Shown here piece after piece: positions 16,921 through 25,221 of a stretch of 64,000 bases of DNA. Below the pieces are notes generated by a model. That model saw nothing but the letters and a program-made list of their open reading frames with translations. It did no database searches and had not been told where the DNA came from. Origin of the DNA: Granulicella sp. L60 (GTDB lineage: Bacteria > Acidobacteriota > Terriglobia > Terriglobales > Acidobacteriaceae); the NCBI RefSeq assembly GCF_009765825.1, contig NZ_LMUR01000003.1:283864-347863 (forward strand), read 5' to 3'. A program made the translations under genes and the position numbers. Numbering within the stretch: position 1 is the first letter of the stretch; every line of letters begins with the position of its first letter.

Positions 16921-18375
16921 ATGTCAAAATATGAACGTTTTACCAGCGCGACAGGGTCTCCAGTCGCAGACAACACGAACATTCTCACCGCTGGTCGCCG
17001 TGGCCCCGCATTACTTGAGGACATTTGGCTCATCGAGAAGCTCGCGCATTTTGATCGGGAAGTAATTCCTGAACGTCGTATGCACGCCAAGGGATGGGGG
17101 GCGTACGGAGTTTTTACTACGACTCACGATATTACTCGCTACACGAAAGCATCTATTTTCTCGAAGGTTGGGAAGCAGACACCGATGTTCGCACGATTTT
17201 CTACCGTGGCCGGCGAGCGGGGAGCGGCCGATGCCGAGCGGGACATACGTGGCTTCGCTGTCAAATTCTATACCGAAGAAGGGAACTGGGATATCGTCGG
17301 AAATAATACCCCGGTCTTCTTTTTTCGCGATCCTCTGCGTTTTTCTGATTTGAACCATGAGATCAAACGGGACCCACGTACGGGCCTAAGGAGCGCCCAG
17401 AATAACTGGGACTTCTGGACGTTGCTTCCAGAGGCTCTTCATCAGGTCACAGTGGTAATGTCCGATCGAGGAATCCCCAAGTCATTCCGCTACATGCATG
17501 GCTTCGGCAGCCATACCTTCTCCATGGTCAACAGCGAAGAAACAAGAGCCTGGGTCAAGTTTCACTTTCGGACCCATCAGGGCATCGAGAACCTGACCGA
17601 TCAGGGAGCAGCCGCTATTGTCGCCAATGACCGAGAGAGCCACGGGCGAGATCTGCTTGATGCCATCGAGCGCGCGGATTTTCCTCGGTGGACATTGTTC
17701 ATCCAGGTCATGACGGAGGATCAAGCTCGAATGCATAAGCACAATCCCTTTGACCTGACCAAGGTTTGGCCTAAGGCAGACTATCCCTTGATCGAGGTTG
17801 GAATCATGGAGCTGAATCGTTACCCTGAAAACTACTTCGCTGAGGTTGAGCAAGCTGCTTTCTCCCCTGCCAACGTGGTCCCCGGGATCGGATTCTCGCC
17901 GGATAAGATGCTGCAAGCCTGTCTCTTTTCTTACGGGGACACGCAGCGATATCGCCTAGGGGTGAACTTCAATCATATTCCCGTCAACGCACCGAAATGT
18001 CCATACCACTCGTATCATAGAGACGGTCAGATGCGTACCGACGGTAATCTCGGAGCCACGACCTCCTACAATCCAAACAGTCAAGGTCTCTGGGACGATC
18101 AGCCGGAGTATGCAGCGCTTCCTCTTGCGCTCGAGGGTGCAGCCAATCACTATGACCATCGCTTAGAAGACGATCATTGGGAGCAGCCCGGGAATCTATT
18201 CCGTATGATGAGCAGCGAACGGAAGCAGCTATTGTTTGAGAACACTGCTCGCGCCATCGCAGGTGCATCACCCCAGATGCTCGAACGCCATATCGAAAAT
18301 TGTCGCAGAGCCGATCCCGCCTACGGCGAGGGTATCGCCAACGCATTCAATTCGGAGATGCAGAGAAATCCATAG
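16921..18375 (+). CDS. katA: Monofunctional haem catalase
   Basis: A 484-residue small-subunit (clade 3 type) catalase that dismutates hydrogen peroxide to water and oxygen in the cytoplasm. The distal His55 lies in '[13 protein letters not shown]' and the distal Asn in '[15 protein letters not shown]'. The proximal haem-ligand Tyr is in '[13 protein letters not shown]', and '[21 protein letters not shown]' is the NADPH-domain boundary. Trp in 'KGWGAYG' replaces the small residue most catalases have there; effect unknown. The start ATG follows AAGGGGAG at 8 bp spacing; an earlier frame extension of eight residues lacks a site. It is grouped with redox genes (TrxR-like fusion, zwf). Confidence 0.96.
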   Translation: MSKYERFTSATGSPVADNTNILTAGRRGPALLEDIWLIEKLAHFDREVIPERRMHAKGWGAYGVFTTTHDITRYTKASIFSKVGKQTPMFARFSTVAGERGAADAERDIRGFAVKFYTEEGNWDIVGNNTPVFFFRDPLRFSDLNHEIKRDPRTGLRSAQNNWDFWTLLPEALHQVTVVMSDRGIPKSFRYMHGFGSHTFSMVNSEETRAWVKFHFRTHQGIENLTDQGAAAIVANDRESHGRDLLDAIERADFPRWTLFIQVMTEDQARMHKHNPFDLTKVWPKADYPLIEVGIMELNRYPENYFAEVEQAAFSPANVVPGIGFSPDKMLQACLFSYGDTQRYRLGVNFNHIPVNAPKCPYHSYHRDGQMRTDGNLGATTSYNPNSQGLWDDQPEYAALPLALEGAANHYDHRLEDDHWEQPGNLFRMMSSERKQLLFENTARAIAGASPQMLERHIENCRRADPAYGEGIANAFNSEMQRNP

Positions 18376-18482
18376 TGAGTAGGAACGAACTAAGGCTGAA
18401 ATTGCTGTATCTAAGCCATAGCTTATATCTACATTGATCTCTATCCTTTTCTCTGTATGAAAACCGTCCTAGGAGGAATTCA

Positions 18483-19142
18483 ATGACCGCTGCTACATCC
18501 ACGGTATCCATCGCTCGTGAAACCATCTCCGGCGTACGTGTGCCGGACTCGAAGCTTGCGCGCGAGATCACTGAATTTATTCGCGATACAGAAACGGAAC
18601 TTCGCTTCAACCATTCCAGTCGTGTCTATTACTTCGGCGCTATGGCGGGTCGGCGGCGGAGCCTCGCATTCGACGCAGAGTTACTCTACGCCGGGGCTAT
18701 GTTCCACGATATCGGGCTAATGCATGATCACAGCAGCACGACGGAGCGCTTCGAAGTCGATGGAGCAAACGCCGCGCGAGCATTCCTTAGCCAGCGCGGT
18801 ATTCAGCCGCGTGACGTCGATATCGTATGGACCGCGATTGCCTTACATACCACCCCAGGCATACCCCAGTACATGCATCCCGTCGTGGCGCTCGTGGAGA
18901 TGGATGTGCTTGGCCTCACATATTCTCAATACTCAGATGGGGAGAGAGAGGCCGTGGTCTCCTTATATCCACGCACGCCACACTTCAAAGAAGACATCCT
19001 GCAGGCCTTCTATGATGGAATCAAGGCGAAACCGGAGACGACCTTTGGGAACGTGAAAGCCGATGTATTGGCTGACAAAGACCCCACGTTCGTTCGCGGT
19101 AACTTCTGCAGCGTAATCCGCAACTCCTCATGGGAGGGCTGA
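18483..19142 (+). CDS. HD-domain hydrolase (cyanamide-hydratase-like)
   Basis: A 219-residue protein with an HD domain. The metal ligands fit His44 ('FNHSSRVYYFG'), His75-Asp76 ('GAMFHDIGLM') and a later His122 ('IALHTTPGI') with a C-terminal Asp ('VEMDVLG'). The arrangement 'LNHSxRvyyfG...ELLyaaamfHDiGL' resembles the Ddi2/cyanamide hydratase group, which also contains uncharacterised hydrolases. Substrate is not known. The ATG at 18483 is preceded by AGGAGG (spacing about 6). It follows catalase by 107 bp on the same strand and is a likely cytoplasmic enzyme. Confidence 0.88.
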   Translation: MTAATSTVSIARETISGVRVPDSKLAREITEFIRDTETELRFNHSSRVYYFGAMAGRRRSLAFDAELLYAGAMFHDIGLMHDHSSTTERFEVDGANAARAFLSQRGIQPRDVDIVWTAIALHTTPGIPQYMHPVVALVEMDVLGLTYSQYSDGEREAVVSLYPRTPHFKEDILQAFYDGIKAKPETTFGNVKADVLADKDPTFVRGNFCSVIRNSSWEG

Positions 19143-19312
19143 CTGGTCTCTGGTTATTGTCATCTGGGTGAAATGCGAGGTGCTTCGTTCACGGATGGTT
19201 GCGGGATATGTGATTGATCCAGTCTCGCAGCGACTCATATTGACACTCGCAGAGGCCTCAAGGCCACTCTTGTAAAGCGATCATAACGTCTGGATTTTAG
19301 GAGTGCAAAATC

Positions 19313-20134
19313 ATGAATACAGCTTCGCAAGAAGTAGATCTGCAGGAAGATTCCATTCTGGGACGATTCAAGGTAGCTCAGTCGGTCATCCGAAAGGCTG
19401 GATCGCTTGCCAACGAATACTTCGGACGGCTCGGTAGCTTAACGATCAAGAGCAAGGGATCTCACGACCTGGTCAGTGAAGCCGACGTCAATACGGAATT
19501 GCTTATCAGGAACAGCTTTAAAGAAAAGTTTCCGGACGATTCGTTTTTTGGAGAAGAGAGCGGACATACCGAGTTCTCACCGGGACACGGTATTTGGGTT
19601 GTAGACCCTATCGATGGGACGCAACCCTTCCTCAGTGGAATGCCTAATTGGTGTATTTCAATTGCATATGTGCTCGATGGACAGCTTCAATTCGGCCTTG
19701 TCTACAATCCGCCATGTGATGAACTATTTGCTGGTGGAAGAGCATTTCCCGCGACAGTCAACGGGAATCCCATCGCGGCCCATTCGGGAACGGATCTTTC
19801 AACAGGCCTAGTCAGTATTGGCTTTTCGCCGCGCTCGCCGCACTCGTTCCTCTTCGACTCGCTGACCAAGCTTCTCGACCAAAAGGGGATGTTCTTTCGC
19901 AATGGCTCTGGGGCATTATCGCTTGCCTACGTTGCCGCAGGACGACTCCTGGGGCACGTTGAGCCGCACATGCACTCCTGGGACTGCCTCGGTGCAATAG
20001 CCATCATTGAAGCTGCCGGAGGTCGAGTGAACGAGTTTCTGGTCGGGGATGCTCTGCTCAAGGGAAATCGCGTAGTGGCGGGCGGGGCTGCTGTCTATCA
20101 TCAGCTCGACTCACTATTGGGTTATAACCGTTAG
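19313..20134 (+). CDS. Inositol-monophosphatase-family phosphatase
   Basis: A 273-residue Mg2+-dependent sugar-phosphatase of the IMPase/FBPase-like superfamily. Visible metal-site motifs are 'FFGEESGH' (residues 78-85), 'WVVDPIDGT' (Asp98 and Asp101) and a C-terminal 'HSWDCLGAIAIIEAAGG' corresponding to the family WDxAAG motif. 'DGTQPFLSG' has Gln where most have Asn. Family substrates include inositol phosphate, histidinol phosphate, fructose 1,6-bisphosphate and PAP. The gene starts with ATG after AGGAGTGCAAAATC. It is 14 bp before a FucU-type mutarotase gene with a perfect ribosome site, so the two form an operon and probably share a sugar substrate. Confidence 0.9.
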   Translation: MNTASQEVDLQEDSILGRFKVAQSVIRKAGSLANEYFGRLGSLTIKSKGSHDLVSEADVNTELLIRNSFKEKFPDDSFFGEESGHTEFSPGHGIWVVDPIDGTQPFLSGMPNWCISIAYVLDGQLQFGLVYNPPCDELFAGGRAFPATVNGNPIAAHSGTDLSTGLVSIGFSPRSPHSFLFDSLTKLLDQKGMFFRNGSGALSLAYVAAGRLLGHVEPHMHSWDCLGAIAIIEAAGGRVNEFLVGDALLKGNRVVAGGAAVYHQLDSLLGYNR

Positions 20135-20148
20135 ATCAAGGAGGCAAC

Positions 20149-20583
20149 GTGCTTAAGGGAATTAGTCCATTACTCTCTCCTGAAATCCTCCACATTCTGA
20201 GTTCCATGGGGCACAGGCACGAATTGGCGATAGTCGATGCAAACTTTGCGTGTGACGGAAGTGGACCTCGAGTCACAAGGCTTGACGGGATCTCTGCTAC
20301 GGCCCTTCTCGACGCAGTTCTCTCTGTATTTCCGCTAGAGCGAAAAGATGCCCAGGTCTGCTGGCGGATGGTCGCTAACGGCAACCCCGAGGATGAAACG
20401 CCTATATTCAAAGAGTTTCGGGAGATTATCTCCAAACGAGAGGGCGCAGATCTGGAACTCTTCCCCTTGGCGTCGGCGGACTTTAAAGAGCGTGCCTCGA
20501 AGGCTTACGCCGTGATTGTAACTGGCGAGAGAAGGCCTTACGGGAATGTGATCGTACGAAAGGGCGTAGTTCTTGCGGAGTAA
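20149..20583 (+). CDS. RbsD/FucU-family sugar mutarotase
   Basis: A 144-residue cytoplasmic protein that interconverts sugar anomers (L-fucose mutarotase or D-ribose pyranase type). The family pattern is complete: 'MLKGISPLLSPEILHILSSMGH', with the catalytic His in 'GHRHELAIVDANF', and 'YAVIVTGERRPYGNVIVRKGVV' at the C terminus, where the Tyr-Gly-Asn is typical of FucU rather than RbsD. Start is GTG, four bases after AAGGAGG, which is stronger than any ATG alternative. It follows the inositol-phosphatase-like gene by 14 bp. No fucose or ribose kinase is nearby, so the sugar is uncertain. Confidence 0.92.
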   Translation: MLKGISPLLSPEILHILSSMGHRHELAIVDANFACDGSGPRVTRLDGISATALLDAVLSVFPLERKDAQVCWRMVANGNPEDETPIFKEFREIISKREGADLELFPLASADFKERASKAYAVIVTGERRPYGNVIVRKGVVLAE

Positions 20584-20690
20584 CCCTGCGGCGATCTGTT
20601 TTCGTTCGAGAAGTAATGGCGACTCGCATTTACTACGGCCCCGTGTCATTCGGGAGAGTTTTATCTCCCTCTAATGTCACGAGGCCCGAT

Positions 20691-20709
20691 CTAATCTTCG
20701 TCAGATTAG
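20691..20709. terminator. Hairpin between convergent genes
   Basis: CTAATCT-TCGTC-AGATTAG, a perfect 7-bp stem, followed by CTTAATTT. A second small hairpin (GGGAGA/TCTCCC) is at 20652-20669. They lie in the roughly 290-bp gap between fucU and the convergent azoreductase gene, which otherwise holds nothing I recognise. Confidence 0.4.
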
Positions 20710-20873
20710 CTTAATTTCCATCCGTAAGTCCTTCCGGGCAGAGACATTTAGGACTGAAAGGCAGTCTAGCGATGAATTTCAAGACGAAGAGGTCGGTTGG
20801 GGATGGGATCGGAGCTTGACCATTCGGTAAGTGGACTTTCCTACACATACAATATGGCAATCGTGAGGGTTCT

Positions 20874-21497
20874 TCAGAGCGAGTGTGCAAGTGTTTCAGC
20901 GGTAGATCTAGCAGTTGTTCGTGCCGCTTTATCAACCTCTGGACCCAAGAGTGTCTTCTCGATCGCCAGAGTGTGAACGTTCTCGATTCCGACCATACGC
21001 GACCACGTTTTCAGGTAGGCGATTTGGTGATCAAAGTCTCGCTCAGGAAAATCGCCGCCAAGCTGCGCACCTCTCGCGGCAATAATGACAGTGGTCTTCC
21101 CACCCAGTAAACCGAGTAATCCTCGTTCATCGAATGTAAAGAGGATGTCTTTATGTGAAACGGTGTCGATCAGATGCTTCAATTTATATGGAATGCCAAA
21201 GTTCCACATCGGCACACTAAACAGGATTAGGTCCGCGCGGAGAAAAAGATTCGCCAGATCTTTGATCTTGCGCCAGGCTTTCTCCTGCTCGGGTGTGAGC
21301 TGTTTCCCTTCGAGGCTGGCGTATTTCGCGGCAAGAGCTTCTCTATTGAAATCAGGGAGCTGCGCATCCCAGACATTGAGAGTTTCTACAACGCCGCTCG
21401 GATGTTTCCCATGCCACGCGTCAATGAACGCATTCGCTACTTCGATCGATGCTGACCGCTCTTTACGCGGCGAGGAGACGACATGAAACAAGTTCAT
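20874..21497 (-). CDS. azoR: FMN-dependent NADH-azoreductase (flavodoxin-fold)
   Basis: A 207-residue flavoprotein of the AzoR/quinone reductase group, which reduces quinones and azo compounds with NAD(P)H. It starts 'MNLFHVVSSPRKERSASIEVANAF', has 'RADLILFSVPMWNFGIPYKLKHLID' (the FMN-binding MWN-P motif) and 'GKTTVIIAARGAQ'. I choose ATG at 21497, preceded by GGAAAGG, over an upstream start adding 60 residues that match nothing in the family. It is single, convergent with the fucU operon and divergent from the metal module. A detoxification role for quinoid aromatics would fit the window, but that is inference. Confidence 0.88.
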   Translation of the reverse strand: MNLFHVVSSPRKERSASIEVANAFIDAWHGKHPSGVVETLNVWDAQLPDFNREALAAKYASLEGKQLTPEQEKAWRKIKDLANLFLRADLILFSVPMWNFGIPYKLKHLIDTVSHKDILFTFDERGLLGLLGGKTTVIIAARGAQLGGDFPERDFDHQIAYLKTWSRMVGIENVHTLAIEKTLLGPEVDKAARTTARSTAETLAHSL

Positions 21498-21716
21498 AAA
21501 TGGGAGGCCTTTCCAGACTCGATGATATATAGATGATTCCGGCATCTCTCCTCTCGACGCATTTAATAAGGCAGTTCGGTTCGTGAACTGCCCAGAGTGG
21601 ACATATCGGACACAACAGAGACGGTCGCCCAATTCTCTCCTCGGTCGCTCCGGATTGGAACTAACTTGAGTCAACAAATTGACGTCAAAGCGGAAGTGAG
21701 GAAATAATCAACGCTA

Positions 21717-22025
21717 ATGCTCCCCGAGATGCATACAGCCAGATGGATGCGCTTAGTGTTGGTCGCAATCGTCCTGCTCTGCGTTCTCGGCGCTGCGACC
21801 CCCGCCTCCAGCCACATCCATTTCGCTTCTGGGGGGCGGGGGGACTTACACTGTAGCCTCTGCGCGCTTGCCGCGGCACTCGTTGCAGTCGTGGTCGCCC
21901 TTACGATCGGTATCGTGCGGTCTCTCACCTCATTTCTTCAGACACGGGATTCTGAAGTGCGAGGTTCAAATCGTTTCTACGTCCATTTGATCCGCCCTCC
22001 GCCACAAGTCGAATCCTTAGCCTAG
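21717..22025 (+). CDS. Small membrane protein of unknown function
   Basis: A 102-residue protein with two hydrophobic segments: residues 11-31 ('MRLVLVAIVLLCVLGAATPA', signal or anchor) and 48-70, separated by 'SHIHFASGGRGDLHCSLCALA' with two cysteines and two histidines that could hold a metal. It lies 120 bp before the cation transporter gene on the same strand, so a role in the metal module is possible. There is no strong ribosome site (a start at 21729 is also possible). I do not recognise a named family. Confidence 0.5.
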   Translation: MLPEMHTARWMRLVLVAIVLLCVLGAATPASSHIHFASGGRGDLHCSLCALAAALVAVVVALTIGIVRSLTSFLQTRDSEVRGSNRFYVHLIRPPPQVESLA

Positions 22026-22145
22026 AATTGCGCCCTTTGAAGGGCGGCCTGCAGCTCCACGAGAGCGATGACAGTTTGGCCCTTTCAGCACAACCATATG
22101 CAATGTTTGAATTCCTCTCATTTGAGGAGCGCTAAGGAATTTTCT

Positions 22146-22793
22146 ATGGCAACAGCATTTGTCTCCGATGTTGAGCGTGCAGCAATCGCTCAACGCGGAC
22201 ACTATCTAGAAGTGTTTACCATCTGCTGGGCGATTCTTGAAGCTACCATCGCACTGACTACAGCAGTGAAGTCACATAGCGTATCTCTGGCCGGATTCGG
22301 TTTCGACTCCTTGATCGAAGTGGTTTCCGGGGCTGCATTGATGTGGAGAATGTCCCATGAGATGGATCACAATCGACGTCACCGCGCCGAACAGATCAGT
22401 CTTCGCATAGCAGGCGTGTGTCTGCTTCTATTAGCTGCTTACCTCTTTGTCGAGGCTGCATTCAACTTGGCCTATCATCGCGAGTCTGAGGCAACATGGG
22501 CGGGAATGGCTGTTACGACAGCAGCCGTGATTTTTATGCCTCTGCTTTCCAGGGCGAAGCGCAGGGTAGGGCGTGCGCTGAATAGCACGGCGATGATGAC
22601 TGACGCGAAACAAACCGACTTCTGTATGTACCAAGCGATGATCGTGCTCTTCGGTCTGATTGTGCACGCCGCGTTCGGTACTAGTTGGGCCGATAGTGTC
22701 GCCGCCATTCTATTAGTTCCACTGCTCCTGAGAGCTGGGACGCTTTCCCTTCGTGGAGAAACTTGTTGCGCCCATCATCATGATCATCCATGA
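22146..22793 (+). CDS. CDF-like cation transporter (membrane domain only)
   Basis: A 215-residue inner-membrane protein with about five or six transmembrane helices. It has the cation-diffusion-facilitator pattern 'SLAGFGFDSLIEVVSGAALMWRM' in the second helix and 'TMMTDAKQTDFCMYQAMIV' and 'SWADSVAAI' in the later helices. It lacks the cytosolic C-terminal domain of classical CDF exporters and ends in a short His-rich tail ('CCAHHHDHP'). It probably exports zinc or a related divalent cation. ATG at 22146 follows AAGGAA; an upstream extension of 26 residues is not convincing. It is directly upstream of an ArsR metalloregulator with its own promoter and close to a ZIP importer, forming a metal-homeostasis module. 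Confidence 0.85.
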   Translation: MATAFVSDVERAAIAQRGHYLEVFTICWAILEATIALTTAVKSHSVSLAGFGFDSLIEVVSGAALMWRMSHEMDHNRRHRAEQISLRIAGVCLLLLAAYLFVEAAFNLAYHRESEATWAGMAVTTAAVIFMPLLSRAKRRVGRALNSTAMMTDAKQTDFCMYQAMIVLFGLIVHAAFGTSWADSVAAILLVPLLLRAGTLSLRGETCCAHHHDHP

Positions 22794-22837
22794 GTCGAGG
22801 TCGAGGCCGTAGGTCTCAGTAAATATTGGACATAGCA

Positions 22838-22870
22838 ACACTTGCGCAAGTGTGCAGGTATTGCTATATT
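22838..22870 (+). promoter_or_regulatory. ArsR promoter with overlapping palindromic operator
   Basis: A perfect 16-bp palindrome ACACTTGCGCAAGTGT (22838-22853) overlaps a possible -35 TTGCGC (22842-22847). A -10 TATATT (22865-22870) follows at 17-bp spacing. This is the expected design for repression by an ArsR/SmtB protein. The -10 ends only 6 bp before the GTG start I prefer, so the message may be leaderless. Confidence 0.6.
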
Positions 22871-22876
22871 CGTTTT

Positions 22877-23641
22877 GTGAAGATCGAACCAAAGCCCGCA
22901 TGTTCCACCGAAAGCCACGGATCCCAGAGGCTCCATATTCCTGTTGGAGAACCCGCCATCGAGCGAACTGCCAGAATCTTTCGCGCCCTCGGGGAGCCCG
23001 CGAGGATTCGGCTTCTGGCAAGGCTTGCACAAGGGGAAGCCTGTGTCACGGAGTTGGCTGAGCTCGAGGGTGAGTCGATCACGGTGATCTCACAACGCCT
23101 TCGAGTTCTCCGCGCAGACAATATTGTCGGTCGGCGGCGCGACGGCAAACACATTTTGTACTATTTGGCCGACCAGCACGTTCTCGACCTGGTCTTCAAC
23201 AGTCTGGCCTATGCTTCGGAACAGCCATCAACTGTCCCTGCAACATCTAACTCGCGCCTGCTGGCGCTCTTCAAAGGAAATAGATCAATGTGGAATCAGC
23301 ACGAGACCCACGAGAACCATCCTCATCAGCACGGCAAAAATTGCGGTCACACAGAGGTCATCCATAACGACCACACGGACTATCTGCACGACGGACATCT
23401 GCACTCGCCTCACGATGGTCATATCGATGAGCACAAACTCGACGTCAATTCCGCAAATCCCGCTAACTGCACCAAAGGACACGATTGCGGATCACATGGC
23501 ACCGAGCACAAGCATGGCGAGGATTGCGGACACGAAGCGGTTCCACATGGCGATCACATTGATTATGTGGTTGATGGGCATCTGCATCATCCACATGAAG
23601 ATCACTGTGACAACCACGGTCCCATTCAGCTCGCAATCTAG
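22877..23641 (+). CDS. ArsR/SmtB-type metalloregulator with His-rich metal-binding tail
   Basis: A 254-residue protein. The first half is a winged-helix ArsR domain ('IFRALGEPARIRLLARLAQGEACVTEL', 'ISQRLRVLRADNIVGRRRDGKHILYYL'). The second half is strikingly His/Cys/Asp-rich, with two related modules 'CGH.(E/A)V.H.DH.DY(L/V).DGHLH.PH..H' and a third partial one, typical of stand-alone zinc-binding proteins. An upstream TTG start at 22826 would bury the operator in the coding region, so I prefer GTG at 22877. An in-frame ATG at 23288 after AAAGGA could give the His-rich half as a separate protein. It probably senses zinc and controls the flanking transporters. Confidence 0.85.
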   Translation: MKIEPKPACSTESHGSQRLHIPVGEPAIERTARIFRALGEPARIRLLARLAQGEACVTELAELEGESITVISQRLRVLRADNIVGRRRDGKHILYYLADQHVLDLVFNSLAYASEQPSTVPATSNSRLLALFKGNRSMWNQHETHENHPHQHGKNCGHTEVIHNDHTDYLHDGHLHSPHDGHIDEHKLDVNSANPANCTKGHDCGSHGTEHKHGEDCGHEAVPHGDHIDYVVDGHLHHPHEDHCDNHGPIQLAI

Positions 23642-23661
23642 GCGTAGCGAATGTGCTCCAG

Positions 23662-23694
23662 AGAAGGGCGAACGCGTGGAGCGTTCGCCCTTCT
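23662..23694. terminator. Bidirectional terminator
   Basis: Perfect 14-bp stem (AGAAGGGCGAACGC / GCGTTCGCCCTTCT) with GTGGA loop, in the 55-bp gap between the convergent ArsR and ZIP genes. A or T runs flank both sides, so it can stop transcription in both directions. Confidence 0.85.
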
Positions 23695-23696
23695 TA

Positions 23697-24434
23697 TCAT
23701 TGCCAATGACCAATCAATGAGTTGGCGGCATAAATAACAACTACTCCAAGAGCGACAAGCGGTAGAAGAAATCTGCGAGAACCCTTGCAGTGACGTATCT
23801 CTGGCAGGAAATCGCTTGCTGCCATCTGGATGAAGAACCCCGCCGCGAGAGCCAATAGCAAGACCGAGTTCTTAAGAGAAGAGAACCACCACATCGCAGC
23901 GAGGCCTCCAAGTAGCGGAGCGATCGCGTCCAGACCCAGGAGGAGATAATCTCCCTTCGTCGGCTTTTCTCCACGAGTGGTCAACAGGATCGTGTTCATT
24001 CCGTCTCCCAGGTCGTGGGCTGCAACGCCGAGTGCCACGGCATAACCCGCGGGATGCGAGGCAACATAAGATGCTCCTATCGCCATGCCATCACGGAAGC
24101 TGTGAAAGATGAGCATGCTGCCAGCGATACGTCCGACAACTTTCTGCGAGTTCTGGTCTCCTTGCTCAGCACTCATTGAATCCAGGAAATTTTCGATTCC
24201 GAAGAAGAGCAACAACGAAATCAAAGTGAGTGTCAGGACGTTAGCGGCCGAGATCCCCGCAGAAGCTCCAAGAGTGATTGCCTCTGGTAAGAGATCAAGA
24301 AAGGCGGCACCTAGTAACAATCCGGCTCCGCTCGCGAGCAGCATCGTTGTGAAGTGACGAAAACGAACAGCTACGAGTCCGCCTGCAAGAGTAGAAATTA
24401 CGGGAACAATTAAAAGCAGACCAGGAAAGGACAA
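23697..24434 (-). CDS. ZIP-family divalent metal transporter
   Basis: A 245-residue inner-membrane protein with about eight helices. The ZIP transport-site motifs are present: 'MLIFHSFRDGMAIGASYV' in helix IV (usually HN..EG) and 'VALGVAAHDLGDGMNTILL' in helix V (H...(E/D)G). A cytoplasmic loop between helices III and IV carries the acidic segment 'MSAEQGDQ'. ZIP carriers bring zinc, iron or manganese into the cytoplasm. The start is TTG at 24434 preceded by AGAAAGAAG. It is convergent with the ArsR metalloregulator gene, with which it shares a bidirectional terminator, completing an exporter/regulator/importer module. Confidence 0.9.
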   Translation of the reverse strand: MSFPGLLLIVPVISTLAGGLVAVRFRHFTTMLLASGAGLLLGAAFLDLLPEAITLGASAGISAANVLTLTLISLLLFFGIENFLDSMSAEQGDQNSQKVVGRIAGSMLIFHSFRDGMAIGASYVASHPAGYAVALGVAAHDLGDGMNTILLTTRGEKPTKGDYLLLGLDAIAPLLGGLAAMWWFSSLKNSVLLLALAAGFFIQMAASDFLPEIRHCKGSRRFLLPLVALGVVVIYAANSLIGHWQ

Positions 24435-24852
24435 AGCGCAGCTTCTTTCTAATGATAAATTGATCTCAATATTACTCGATTTACCTTACGACTGGTGTTT
24501 GGTTCAACGGCTACCTGATAGGGTTGCTCATCCAGTCTCGATTTCGCTCGCAAATCGGGTCGCTTCTGGCCAGTCTCGCCGGATCGTGACGGCAAGGCCA
24601 CGATTCGGGGAATAGTCCAGGAGTGTTCTTAGGTACTCTCGTGGACGTCTATCCCCGGCCCACCGGGCCTAAAGAATCCTCGCAGCAAACGAACGGAGCA
24701 AGTACGGCGTCATGCCACTCGATTCGTCGTTTAGCGTCGCGGAGAACTATCAACGACAATGAGCATCAGCCTAAGACCGATAGGGGGCAGAGGATTTGCG
24801 TCCACGCAAGATAGCCAATAGTGATCTTGATTTGTCAGGAAACAGATCCGCT
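24435..24852. other. Intergenic region, no gene recognised
   Basis: About 420 bp. The part next to the ZIP gene is AT-rich and contains a short ATTGA-TC-TCAAT dyad that could be a metalloregulator site. The rest shows no coding frame I believe. Confidence 0.4.
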
Positions 24853-25200
24853 CTATCTTCTGAGGGGATGCTGCAGATAAATCATGAGAAAGGGAAGCAG
24901 CAAGAATGGGATTTCTATAAGCGCGCCCCTAATGTCGCGAACTCGTAACTGCAATACTGTTACGACGAGAATGAGGGTAGCTCCCAGCAGGTTTCCCGCG
25001 ACAAAAGTCGCAGGGAAGAGAATCAATACCGCAGAACCCAATATAAGCCAGGCAAGAGCCAGTTGGGCCGTACGGCTCAGCCGCAAATCTTCCGCCAATG
25101 CCCTTTCTTCAGAGGATGAACGCAGCATTCCCAATCCATGCTTCAGGGAGAGAATCACTGTCAAGCAAATCAATGCGGCGCTTAGAACTTTGATCGCCAT
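24853..25200 (-). CDS. Small four-helix membrane protein (DoxX-like)
   Basis: A 115-residue protein with four predicted transmembrane helices (residues 1-23, 44-66, 68-86, 92-110) and a charged loop 'SSSEERALAEDLRLSR' between helices one and two. Overall length and topology resemble DoxX-like or related small membrane proteins, but no diagnostic motif is visible. It starts at ATG 25200, 21 bp after the short-chain dehydrogenase gene stop on the same strand, so it is probably cotranscribed and under the divergent TetR regulator. Function is unknown. Confidence 0.75.
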   Translation of the reverse strand: MAIKVLSAALICLTVILSLKHGLGMLRSSSEERALAEDLRLSRTAQLALAWLILGSAVLILFPATFVAGNLLGATLILVVTVLQLRVRDIRGALIEIPFLLLPFLMIYLQHPLRR

Positions 25201-25221
25201 GAAAGGCCTTCCTTCGTTCCG

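Noticed and set aside
18396-18436. Possible 41-bp element before the HD-domain gene
   Set aside because: It has CTAAG and CTTAT but the spacing is off by one and the right end does not match.
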